Below are positions 25,410 to 33,049 of a stretch of 64,000 nucleotides of DNA, piece by piece (the first letter of the stretch is position 1; each line of letters opens with the position of its first letter). A program made the position numbers and the translations under genes. Source of the DNA: JAEVLT01 sp050496765 (GTDB taxonomy: Bacteria > Bacillota > Bacilli > Bacillales > Cytobacillaceae); assembly GCF_050496765.1 (NCBI RefSeq), contig NZ_JBNWEO010000011.1:295048-359047 (forward strand), given 5' to 3'. The notes under the pieces were generated by a model. It had not been told where the DNA came from. It saw nothing but the letters and a program-made list of their open reading frames with translations, and did not search any database.

Positions 25410-25505
25410 CCTTTGCTTCGGTGCAAAGGGAAACCACCTATCATGGATAGGTGGTAAAGGTAACGAGCAATCAGTTGGGGATGGAAATAACCTACACCTG
25501 ACTGA
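25410..25505. other. Uncharacterised tandem-hairpin region upstream of alaX
   Basis: Three helices in a row: CCTTTGC (25410-25416) with GCAAAGG (25423-25429), CCACCTAT (25434-25441) with ATAGGTGG (25447-25454), and TCAGT (25471-25475) with ACTGA (25501-25505). The region is between the Gly-rich gene and alaX. On the minus strand it would be part of the alaX leader. It does not match a T-box or another riboswitch I know; a mobile-element remnant is the alternative. Confidence 0.4.
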
Positions 25506-25517
25506 AGTTTCATTTTA

Positions 25518-25808
25518 TTACTTCTCTTCCGATCTTTGACCGTAGCCTTGCGGATAGCCGCCCATCATTTGACCCGGATACCCGCCCATTTGTCCAGGGT
25601 AGCCGTGTTTCATTTGCGGATATCCTCCACCGTGATGATGATGGTGGTGGTGGTGATACGGATAATGATGTCCGCCCATTTGTGGATAACCTCCATATGG
25701 ATAACCGCCCATATGCTGCGGATATCCTCCCATCATTCCTTGCTGCCCTGCTGGATAACCGCCCATCATTTGACCCGGGTAACCGCCATAATATTGTCTA
25801 TTTTCCAA
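25518..25808 (-). CDS. Gly/Tyr/Pro/Met-rich repeat protein with a natural His8 tract
   Basis: This 96-aa low-complexity protein is built of repeated GGYP units (GGYPGQMMGGYP occurs at both ends) and has an uninterrupted run of eight His in the middle. There is no signal peptide or membrane helix. GGYP-type repeats are common in spore-coat and other structural proteins of Bacillaceae, so a coat role and metal binding are possible but inferred. AAGGAG is only 2 nt from an ATG at 25814 but 8 nt from the TTG at 25808, which I chose. Confidence 0.7.
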   Translation of the reverse strand: MENRQYYGGYPGQMMGGYPAGQQGMMGGYPQHMGGYPYGGYPQMGGHHYPYHHHHHHHHGGGYPQMKHGYPGQMGGYPGQMMGGYPQGYGQRSEEK

Positions 25809-25901
25809 GCTCATCGCTCCTTCCTAAACTGTACACGATAGTTTATGTCCTATCAGGTAAGCGTGTATGGACAGCAAACCAATTAAAGGCGAAATGGGCG
25901 A

Positions 25902-26453
25902 TTATTTTTTCTCATCTTGGGCTTTCGTTTGCCCTTTTTGCTGTTTATTTTTTGAAATTTCCCCGCAAGCAATTCTCTTACCCGAATCACCTGAAGGCTG
26001 GGTCATTCCATCGTCCTTGTCCTCATCAATGACAATGGAAGTTCCTTGTTTTGTGAATAACGATTTCTTTCCTTCTTTTAACGTGACATTTGGCGCCATT
26101 ATTTCCGCCTTGACACTACCATCATCCTCGACAATGAGATTGGGAAGATCCCCTGCATGAGCTCCTTTTGGATTTAACAGACCATGTTCTTTATCTTCCG
26201 GGTTAAAATGGTTCCCGGCTGACTTAAAATCAGGCGCCATACACTTCCCATTATTATGAATATGGATGGCATGGACTCCGGGAGGCAACCCCTTTAAATT
26301 TATACTTAGCTTTACCCCGCTCGATTGTTCAGCCATCTTGATCGTTCCTAAAGAGTCTCCAACAGCATTATACATTTCAACATCGACTTTCATCGGGTTC
26401 TGCTGGGTACATCCGGCTAAAAAAAGCAAAGCAAATGCAACGAATTTTTTCAT
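25902..26453 (-). CDS. sodC: Cu-Zn superoxide dismutase-like lipoprotein (YojM-type)
   Basis: This 183-aa protein has a lipoprotein signal (lipobox FLAGC, Cys about 16). The SOD fold is recognisable by HAIHIHNNGKC (two Cu-ligand His), NHFNP (bridging His), EHG and AHAGDLPN (Zn ligands) and KRIACGEI with the active-site Arg and second disulfide Cys. The fourth Cu ligand, normally in a VVIHE-like segment, is Asp here (SIVIDEDKDD), so dismutase activity is questionable. The C-terminus is a charged tail. The ATG at 26453 has GGAGG upstream. Confidence 0.88.
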   Translation of the reverse strand: MKKFVAFALLFLAGCTQQNPMKVDVEMYNAVGDSLGTIKMAEQSSGVKLSINLKGLPPGVHAIHIHNNGKCMAPDFKSAGNHFNPEDKEHGLLNPKGAHAGDLPNLIVEDDGSVKAEIMAPNVTLKEGKKSLFTKQGTSIVIDEDKDDGMTQPSGDSGKRIACGEISKNKQQKGQTKAQDEKK

Positions 26454-26511
26454 CAAAAGAACCTCCAAAAAAGCAATTTGTCATAGTATTTGCCTAAAAC
26501 TTTACGGTATG

Positions 26512-26543
26512 CAAAAAAGAACAGCCGAAAAGATCAGCTGTTC
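26512..26543 (-). terminator. Intrinsic terminator after the cyclophilin gene
   Basis: GAACAGCTGA pairs with TCGGCTGTTC on the minus strand, followed by a T6 run. Confidence 0.8.
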
Positions 26544-26549
26544 CAACGA

Positions 26550-27290
26550 TTATTTAACAACAGTTATTTTTTTAATGATGACATCTTCCTTCGGTTTGTC
26601 TTTTGCATCAACTGGTGTATTGGCGATTTTATCAACGATCTCCATTCCATCGATCACTTGCCCAAAAACGGTGTGCTTATAATCAAGCCATGGTGTTCCG
26701 CTATTTTTCTCATATGCGGCCATAATCTCTTTCGGGTAACCGGCTTGTTCCATCTGTCCTTTTAAAGCCGGATCCAATTTGCTTTTTTGAACAATAAAGA
26801 ACTGGCTGCCATTTGTGTTCGGACCGGCATTTGCCATTGACAGCGCGCCGCGGAGGTTAAACAATTGGGGTGAGAACTCATCCGCGAAAGGTTTGCCATA
26901 TATACTTTCACCGCCTGTCCCATTTCCATTCGGATCGCCGCCTTGGATCATAAAATCCTTAATCACCCGATGGAAGATAAGACCGTTGTAATATCCATCC
27001 TCACTATGCTTGATAAAGTTTTCAACCGCTTTTGGCGCATATTGAGGAAAAAGTTTTAGCTTAATCGTTCCCATAGATGTTTCCATTTCAACGACTCGAT
27101 CCTTGGCGGAAACTTCGGTTGTTAATTGTGGAAAACTCGATTCTCCCACTGCAGTGCCTCCTTGTTTTTCAGTTGTCTTCGGTTTTGATGCCGTTGTTTT
27201 TTCGCTCTGGGTCGAATTGGCTGAACTGCATGCCGCTATCGCTACCATCATTGCCACAATCAAGGCCATGACCAGCATCCACTTTTTCAA
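26550..27290 (-). CDS. Cyclophilin-type peptidyl-prolyl isomerase, lipoprotein
   Basis: This secreted, membrane-anchored PPIase helps extracytoplasmic folding. The 246-aa protein has a lipoprotein signal (AIAAC, Cys about 21), a Ser/Thr/Lys linker to residue 65 and a cyclophilin domain with FHRVIKDFMIQGGDP, LSMANAGPNTNGSQFFI and VFGQVIDGMEIVDKI. The start is TTG 27290 with GGAGGG 7 nt upstream. It is divergent from kapB. Confidence 0.92.
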   Translation of the reverse strand: MKKWMLVMALIVAMMVAIAACSSANSTQSEKTTASKPKTTEKQGGTAVGESSFPQLTTEVSAKDRVVEMETSMGTIKLKLFPQYAPKAVENFIKHSEDGYYNGLIFHRVIKDFMIQGGDPNGNGTGGESIYGKPFADEFSPQLFNLRGALSMANAGPNTNGSQFFIVQKSKLDPALKGQMEQAGYPKEIMAAYEKNSGTPWLDYKHTVFGQVIDGMEIVDKIANTPVDAKDKPKEDVIIKKITVVK

Positions 27291-27403
27291 AAAACATCCC
27301 TCCACTCTCTAGCGTTAACCAATCGTGTTTATTTTAACACTTTGTTTTTGGAAGAACATCCTTCATAATGAAGGAAAAAGGAATGATTGGAGGCAAGTGT
27401 AGC

Positions 27404-27784
27404 ATGGCAGAATTTCAAGTGGGTGATACGGTCACCGCGATTTACAAAACGGGAAAGTATATCGGTGAAATTACAGATATTCGGCCGCAGCATTACTTAG
27501 TCAGAGTTTTAGCCGTTCTGAAACATCCGATGCAGGGCGATTTGCACAATCCAAAAGATGCAAATGTTGCAATCTTTCATGAACGAAAAGCGCTTGCCTT
27601 TCGCGAGCAGGCAAATATTCCAAAGCAAATGGTGAAAGCATTCAGTGACGAAGTGCCGGATTATTCTCATTCATTAAGAGAAGCGGTCGGAAAGATGAAA
27701 GCGGAGTTGAAGGCGGCTGAATCGCCTTGGGGCGCAAGAAGCTTGGACATTCTCGCTTCGTTAGAGAAGGAGTATTTTAAGTAA
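27404..27784 (+). CDS. kapB: KapB, kinase-associated sporulation protein
   Basis: This 126-aa protein is similar to B. subtilis KapB, which is needed for KinB input to the sporulation phosphorelay. It has a small beta domain at the start (FQVGDTVTAIYKTGKYIGEI), then a helical half with PWGARSLDILASLEKEYF. The ATG at 27404 has GGAGG 9 nt upstream. In B. subtilis the gene follows kinB. Here the gene before it is the divergent cyclophilin gene and kinB is not in the window. Confidence 0.88.
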   Translation: MAEFQVGDTVTAIYKTGKYIGEITDIRPQHYLVRVLAVLKHPMQGDLHNPKDANVAIFHERKALAFREQANIPKQMVKAFSDEVPDYSHSLREAVGKMKAELKAAESPWGARSLDILASLEKEYFK

Positions 27785-27792
27785 ATGGTGAT

Positions 27793-27826
27793 AAAGGCCA
27801 AGCACATGTTTGTGATTTGGCCTTTT
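27793..27826. terminator. Bidirectional terminator kapB/kapD
   Basis: AAAGGCCAA pairs with TTGGCCTTT between the convergent genes, with T residues on both strands. Confidence 0.75.
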
Positions 27827-28445
27827 AAACAAATTCATTAAGCAGTTTTGAAAAATCAACACGGTCGCCGATTGTCGTTGGCTTTGGTTTTTCCAAGTAC
27901 CGTTTGTCTTTTTCGACAAGCCGGTAAATATTATACGTTGTCAAGGCATCGTCAAGTGCGCGATGATGTTTCCCAGTCCCCTCTTTTCCGTATTCCTGGA
28001 CGGCTTTCCATAGGCCTGTTTGATTTTGGTCGCCGAAAAAGCGCTTATATTCCATCGATAAATCAATTTCTACCGCTTGAAAGGGAAAGGGAACTTTCGC
28101 TTGCTGGCAATTGTGCCTTAGTACTTTCATATCCATATTTCCCCAAGTAACAATGACATTTTCATGGTTTTTTGTGAATTCCTCAAGCTTTCGAAGGAGC
28201 TCATAGAACGATAAACCTTGATCAACTTGTTCTTGAGTAATATGTAAAAATGACTTGCAGCGTTCTGTTAGTATAGGAAACCGAAGCGGCGTGACAAAAG
28301 AAGAGAACTGCTCCGCGATTCGATCATCGATGACCAAAACAAGTCCTACTTCAATAATTTCCGGATAAAAATTTTTCATCCTGGCATTTTTTTCAGGCAT
28401 CGTAAATTCAAAATCAATAAATAAAGTCTGCCTTCTTCCTTTCAC
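27825..28445 (-). CDS. kapD: KapD, DEDDh 3'-5' exonuclease-like inhibitor of the KinA pathway
   Basis: This 206-aa protein has an exonuclease fold. The acidic motif IDFEFTMPEKN (D-x-E) is near the start, NMDMKVLRHN in the middle and HHRALDDALTTYNIY (H-x4-D) late, so all DEDDh catalytic residues are present. It is close to B. subtilis KapD, reported to inhibit KinA-dependent sporulation. GTG 28445 was chosen over GTG 28454 because ACGGAGG is 8 nt away. Confidence 0.9.
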   Translation of the reverse strand: MKGRRQTLFIDFEFTMPEKNARMKNFYPEIIEVGLVLVIDDRIAEQFSSFVTPLRFPILTERCKSFLHITQEQVDQGLSFYELLRKLEEFTKNHENVIVTWGNMDMKVLRHNCQQAKVPFPFQAVEIDLSMEYKRFFGDQNQTGLWKAVQEYGKEGTGKHHRALDDALTTYNIYRLVEKDKRYLEKPKPTTIGDRVDFSKLLNEFV

Positions 28446-28590
28446 TCTTTCCACCTCCGTTTTATGAATTTTCTATACTATTAATATATAAAAAAATATG
28501 TACAAGAACTGTGCTTCTCGTCATGAATATTTCTTCCATTATATCACGTTTTTAACGAATTTTTCTCAAATTTTTCTATTCACAATAAAC

Positions 28591-28621
28591 AAAACGCCGA
28601 TCCAGTTTGTGGACGGCGTCT
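28591..28621 (-). terminator. Intrinsic terminator after the cytochrome b operon
   Basis: GACGCCG pairs with CGGCGTT on the minus strand, followed by TTTG and further T residues. Confidence 0.7.
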
Positions 28622-28631
28622 TGCTGTTTTT

Positions 28632-30569
28632 TTATTTAAATAAGCCTTTCGCATCATTTATTGCCTTTTGCATTTGGGTTGCTAAAGACTGGGCTTTGCT
28701 CCAATCTGGATTGGCTTTGCTGACTTCCTCATTCAATCCGTCTGTTTCCATCTCTTTCACGATAGCGGGATTCTTTTCATTGATCCGATCCTTTAATGGA
28801 TCAAGCGTTGCATCGAGTTGTTCAGCTTGTTCACGTGCTGCTGAAAGTTCCTTATTTTGAATGGCTTGCAGCAGTTTAGTGACAATCGCGTTTTCCTTAT
28901 CTAATTGGGATGTCATATCCAAGTTTCCTGCTTTAACCAATGCATCTTTCATCGTCGTCAAGATTGTCGCTGCTTTTGTCCAGTCTGGACTGGCAGCGTT
29001 TAATGTTTCTGCTAATCCATCTGTATCCAAGTTGGCCACTAAAGATGGATCCAATTCCTTAATTGCATCTTTTGCCGGGTCGATGCTTCCGTCAAGTTCC
29101 TCAGCTTGTGCCAATGCAGCTTCTTTGTCCTGTTTTGCAATTGCGGCTTCCGTTTTGGTAATGCCAGTTAAAGCATTTGCGGTAATGGCAGTGATCCCAA
29201 CAGGGAACAACGTTTGCGCTTGCTTAATGCCTGCCTCTGTACTTGCAACTAATGTCCCCGCTTTGCTTAAATCAGGGGATTTACCACTTAATAATGAAGC
29301 AATTTGATCAGATTTGATTTTATCTCCAGCTTTCGCATCTTTTGTCATAATAATCGTTTTTAATGGCAGTAAACCTTCGTTTAATTGAGCGGCGTCTTTT
29401 TGATAGCCTGCCTGATCCTTGCTAGCGATATCCTTTTTCAATTGGCCAACAAGGCTAAGAGATGCATCCAATCCTTTTGCAACAGCAGCATTGTCAATCT
29501 GGATGTTGGCTCCTTCCATCGATGCCATACCGATATGCTGTTTTGGCTTGGTTGCGTAAGCATTAATCGTAAGTCCACCTAATAGCAGGACAACAATGGC
29601 GGAAACGGAAACAATCAACTTTCTTTCTTTGATTAATTGCGTTTTGGCTCGATCCGCAAATGGAACGAGAATCAGAAGAACAACGATGGCAACGGATGCC
29701 CATAGCAACCCTGGTAGTCCTGCCCAGTTTTCAATACTGAAAATCCCCATGAATAACCAAGGCGGCTTCGTTGCTTCAAGCCCTTCGGTTGGAATTGGTC
29801 CTAATGCTGGCGGATAGATGACAGCCAAGAGAACAAGGAGACCAAAAGCAATAAATCCATAACCAACCAGTTTTAACCCATGCTGTGCAAACGTGTATTT
29901 CGGCCTGTTAATTGAAGGAGCAGCGGTTTCTTCATTTTTCGCTTTCCATGGCAATTGCGAAATTTTCAATTGTTTAACTAAGAATAAGTGGATACCGATC
30001 AACACAAATAGCAATAACGGTAAAATGCTTGTGTGCAAAACGAAAAATTTTGTTAAGATTGGAATTTTTGCCGCAAAGGTAAAGAAGAATCCCACTCCAG
30101 CCAGTTTACCTAGCTCCTGGGCATGTGCTAACGCTTCAGATGCTTCTTGGTCCCATTTCAAAACGGTTCCAGTGAAAATTAACCCGATCATGATCACAAA
30201 TAGCGCAACACCGAATAGCCAGTGCAATTCTCTTGGCTTTTTGTATGATCCGTAAAACAGTACTCTTAAAAGGTGTAAAATCAATGTGATGACAGCAACG
30301 GTAGCGGCCCAAACGTGAAGCCCTCTTATTAAGCTGCCTAGCTTGACATCTGTAACAAATATCCGAATGCTTTGATTTGCCAGTTCTGGGTTCGGGCTAT
30401 AAAAGACTGCCAGAATGACCCCGGTAATAATCAGGATTACAACGCTGATAAGGGTAACGCCCCCTAAAGAAAATAAGAAAGTGTTGGCATGTTTTGGAAC
30501 TTCGTAGTTAAACGTTTTTAAAGGGAAGCGATTGTTAAACCATTCTTTAAATTTATTCTCTTTTGACAT
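28632..30569 (-). CDS. Cytochrome b (b6/subunit IV fused) with extracytoplasmic helical-repeat tail
   Basis: This 645-aa membrane protein is the second gene of a two-gene operon. Residues 1-335 form a cytochrome b with about seven helices. The haem ligands are His85/His99 and His179/His194, with spacing as in b6. The Qo motif, normally PEWY, is KPPWLFMG (about 268-275). Residues 340-645 form a soluble tail, predicted outside, with ~93-residue repeats: LDTDGLAETLNAASPDW at about 514-530 matches METDGLNEEVSKANPDW at about 606-622. There is no CxxCH or Cys in the tail and no Rieske gene nearby. It probably oxidises menaquinol, but the electron acceptor is unknown. Confidence 0.8.
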   Translation of the reverse strand: MSKENKFKEWFNNRFPLKTFNYEVPKHANTFLFSLGGVTLISVVILIITGVILAVFYSPNPELANQSIRIFVTDVKLGSLIRGLHVWAATVAVITLILHLLRVLFYGSYKKPRELHWLFGVALFVIMIGLIFTGTVLKWDQEASEALAHAQELGKLAGVGFFFTFAAKIPILTKFFVLHTSILPLLLFVLIGIHLFLVKQLKISQLPWKAKNEETAAPSINRPKYTFAQHGLKLVGYGFIAFGLLVLLAVIYPPALGPIPTEGLEATKPPWLFMGIFSIENWAGLPGLLWASVAIVVLLILVPFADRAKTQLIKERKLIVSVSAIVVLLLGGLTINAYATKPKQHIGMASMEGANIQIDNAAVAKGLDASLSLVGQLKKDIASKDQAGYQKDAAQLNEGLLPLKTIIMTKDAKAGDKIKSDQIASLLSGKSPDLSKAGTLVASTEAGIKQAQTLFPVGITAITANALTGITKTEAAIAKQDKEAALAQAEELDGSIDPAKDAIKELDPSLVANLDTDGLAETLNAASPDWTKAATILTTMKDALVKAGNLDMTSQLDKENAIVTKLLQAIQNKELSAAREQAEQLDATLDPLKDRINEKNPAIVKEMETDGLNEEVSKANPDWSKAQSLATQMQKAINDAKGLFK

Positions 30570-30605
30570 ACTTCATCACCTAGTTTCTTCAAAGTGTATA
30601 AACGC

Positions 30606-31085
30606 TTATGCAACAGGTTTTATATCGGACAACGATTCTTTATGCTTATACGGTAATTTAGCGGCATATCGAGTAATAAGAACACCAATTAAGGCGGAAC
30701 CGATTGCTAAAATGATTAAAAAGATGTTTAAACCCGTTGCTTTAAATCCCGGCTTAAATTCCAACAAATTCGATTTCTGCGGATCTTCTTTCAATGCTTC
30801 TGCCAGCGTTTTGTTTGCCTGTTCAAGATCTGATTTTTTCAAAAGAGCAATCGCTTGATTCAATTTGTTTTTATCGACAGTGTCAATGCCTTTTGCATAT
30901 AGTGCCAATTGGGCTTTTTCCATTGCACCATTTGGATCTTGCAACCCTGTTGAAATATCAATTGCCTGGCGGATTAATGTTGGTGCATCCAGGGCGGTTG
31001 TACTTTCCCCCCCATGGGCTTCTGCAATCGTAAAAACCGAAAAGAATGAAACCAATAAAATAAAGAATGACAACAAGGATTTCAT
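30606..31085 (-). CDS. Signal-peptide, single-helix-anchored partner of the cytochrome b
   Basis: This 159-aa protein has a signal peptide (1-23, cut near AEA-HGGES), a helical extracytoplasmic domain (about 24-112) and one membrane helix (about 116-138), then a short basic cytoplasmic tail. The helical part (LKKSDLEQANKTLAEALKED) looks like the repeats in the cytochrome b tail, which suggests the two domains pair. It is first in the operon, 36 nt before the cytochrome gene. I do not recognise a named family; no haem or metal motif is present. Confidence 0.65.
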   Translation of the reverse strand: MKSLLSFFILLVSFFSVFTIAEAHGGESTTALDAPTLIRQAIDISTGLQDPNGAMEKAQLALYAKGIDTVDKNKLNQAIALLKKSDLEQANKTLAEALKEDPQKSNLLEFKPGFKATGLNIFLIILAIGSALIGVLITRYAAKLPYKHKESLSDIKPVA

Positions 31086-31127
31086 CTAAACCCCTCCCTT
31101 TAACATTTTTTGTATCCTTGTAGCTTT

Positions 31128-31133
31128 AGTATA
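31128..31133 (-). promoter_or_regulatory. Candidate -10 element of the cytochrome b operon
   Basis: TATACT on the minus strand lies 43 nt before the start of the 159-aa gene. No good -35 sits 16-18 nt upstream, as expected of an activator-dependent promoter. Confidence 0.35.
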
Positions 31134-31189
31134 AAAAAAAGATGGTTCGGCCGAAATTCCTCAATCAGATATAAATTTACCCCCACTGA

Positions 31190-31205
31190 TACTTCTAAAG
31201 GAGTA
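31190..31205. promoter_or_regulatory. 7-2-7 NarL-type operator in the divergent promoter region
   Basis: TACTTCT (31190-31196), AA, then AGGAGTA (31199-31205). Both arms fit the NarL heptamer TACYYMT in inverted orientation with the 2-bp gap of strong NarL/NarP sites. A further heptamer-like TACTCCC follows at 31214, forming a second inverted pair GGAGTAT/ATACTCC with a 6-bp gap. It lies between the cytochrome b operon and the NarX/NarL-type kinase and regulator genes. Confidence 0.55.
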
Positions 31206-31321
31206 TCGATCCATACTCCCATTTTCTCTCTTAATTTTGACAATTCCGTGTTGTTTAATGGAGAAATCTAACATTAGAAAAGGGAAAAGATTACAATTGT
31301 AGTACAAAGGAAGGGGGCGTT

Positions 31322-33049
31322 TTGAAGGTGATGAGCTATACAAAGATTAAGTACTTAACGATCCTTTTTGCCAGCTCGTTTATCATTGGCTTTGAATATT
31401 ATCGCCATAATTTTTTAATTTATGAGTTGCCGATGTACAGTGATATCATTTTATCGTCGATCATCTATTTTTCCATGATTTTTGGCTATACCCATTTTGT
31501 TTTTTCCATCATTAAAAAAATTGAAAAAAGACGGCAGCAAGAAGAACGCGAAGCTAAAACGATTTTCGAAAACAGCATTGACGGGATTTTTGTTTTTGAC
31601 CACCATCTGCTGCTGACAGAATTAAACCGTGGGGCCGAGATCATGTCCGGCTACAATCAAAGCAAAGTAACCGGAAAATTATCGCTTGATCAATTAATTA
31701 GCTATAATGACAGTTTTTTAGATAAAAGCATCACATCCACACTAACGAGTGCAGCAGATACGAGTATAAAAATCGAGGAGGCTGCATTAAAAAAAAGCGA
31801 CGACAGTTTCATTCCTGTTAGCGTTACCTTAACGCGAATTCCCGCCGAAAACCATGAAGAATATAAAACCGCAGTCATTGTCCGGGATTTGTCTGAACGG
31901 ACACAAATGGAGGATGTGATTAAAGGACTTTATGAGGAAGCTACACAAAAGCAGCATGAAGCCGAAACAATGTACCGTATCTCACAGTCGATTACGTCCA
32001 TTAAAGATCTGAAAAGCGAACAAATGAAACCAATTTTGTATAAAGTGGTAAAAGACATTGGCAACCTGTTTGATCAACTTGAAGTAGGCTTGTTGCTGTA
32101 TGACTTTGTAAAAGGAAGCTTTGAGCTGGCTTCCATTTCAACTAACACTATGCGTGATTTAATGGTGGAAGAATTCAAATTGCAAGTAGAAAGTAGGCCA
32201 TACAAATCACAGCACAGATATTTTTCATTTATTCCATTAAAAAAAGACGATTTAATCCTTGGATATCTTGGAGTTTACAATATCAATCGTATGAAAATTT
32301 CCCTGCACCAAAAGGAATTAATGAAAAACATTGTTCATAATCTTTCCATTTTGCTAGAAAATATCATGCTGTCACAACGAATGAGGGATATTGCCATTTC
32401 TGAGGAACGCGAGCGATTATCAAGGGAAATGCATGACGGTTTGGCGCAAATCATCAGCTCGATCCATGTAAAGCTGACCGCTTTAAAAGAAAATGCACTG
32501 GCGGTTGGGGGCAGCAGATGTTTTGAATGCATTCAATCAATGAGTATCATCGACTCCTTGGTCAATGAAGCCTATACAGAAGTACGGCAGAACCTGTTCC
32601 ATTTGCGTGTTCCGATTTTAAACAATGTCCCATTTGTTTCGTACCTTGATTCCTATATTAAAAATTTCTGTGAACGGCATTCCTTTACAACCAAAATCGA
32701 TATCGATTTTTCACCTACCAAAAATGAACTAATCGTATTGGAAAGAGAAAAGGTTCATATTATCCGTATTATCCAAGAAGCATTTGCGAATATTCGCCGC
32801 CATTCGAAAGCAACCCATGTTGAGTTTTCGCTTAAAAGCGATGGACTGTCTTATTGTTTTATTCAAATTAAAGACAATGGAGTTGGTTTTGAGTCAACTG
32901 AAAAAAAGCAAAAGGAAATGAGCTTGGGGCTTAAAACAATGAAAGAACGGATAAATCTTATCGGCGGGGATCTAAAAATTATCTCTGCGCCTGGTGCAGG
33001 AACAGAAATTAACATGACCCTTCCTTTGGAGGTTGAGCAATATGGATAA
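31322..33049 (+). CDS. NarX-type sensor histidine kinase (PAS + GAF-like)
   Basis: This 575-aa membrane kinase has two N-terminal helices (about 9-28 and 38-62) with only a short external loop, a PAS domain (about 75-195), a GAF-like domain (about 210-350), HisKA_3 with the phospho-acceptor His371 in SREMHDGLAQ, and HATPase with EAFANIRRHSKA and DNGVGF. The tiny external loop suggests an internal or membrane signal, perhaps redox. The start is TTG with AAGGAAGGGGG upstream; a GTG and an ATG nearby are alternatives. It overlaps the regulator gene by 8 nt. Confidence 0.92.
   Translation: MKVMSYTKIKYLTILFASSFIIGFEYYRHNFLIYELPMYSDIILSSIIYFSMIFGYTHFVFSIIKKIEKRRQQEEREAKTIFENSIDGIFVFDHHLLLTELNRGAEIMSGYNQSKVTGKLSLDQLISYNDSFLDKSITSTLTSAADTSIKIEEAALKKSDDSFIPVSVTLTRIPAENHEEYKTAVIVRDLSERTQMEDVIKGLYEEATQKQHEAETMYRISQSITSIKDLKSEQMKPILYKVVKDIGNLFDQLEVGLLLYDFVKGSFELASISTNTMRDLMVEEFKLQVESRPYKSQHRYFSFIPLKKDDLILGYLGVYNINRMKISLHQKELMKNIVHNLSILLENIMLSQRMRDIAISEERERLSREMHDGLAQIISSIHVKLTALKENALAVGGSRCFECIQSMSIIDSLVNEAYTEVRQNLFHLRVPILNNVPFVSYLDSYIKNFCERHSFTTKIDIDFSPTKNELIVLEREKVHIIRIIQEAFANIRRHSKATHVEFSLKSDGLSYCFIQIKDNGVGFESTEKKQKEMSLGLKTMKERINLIGGDLKIISAPGAGTEINMTLPLEVEQYG

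Noticed and set aside
25341..25517. T-box leader for alaX
   Set aside because: No T-box core (GGGTGGNACC) and no terminator/antiterminator pair; AGGTGGT resembles it only over a few bases.
28632..30569. c-type cytochrome fused to cytochrome b
   Set aside because: The C-terminal tail contains no CxxCH motif and no Cys, so it cannot carry c-type haem.
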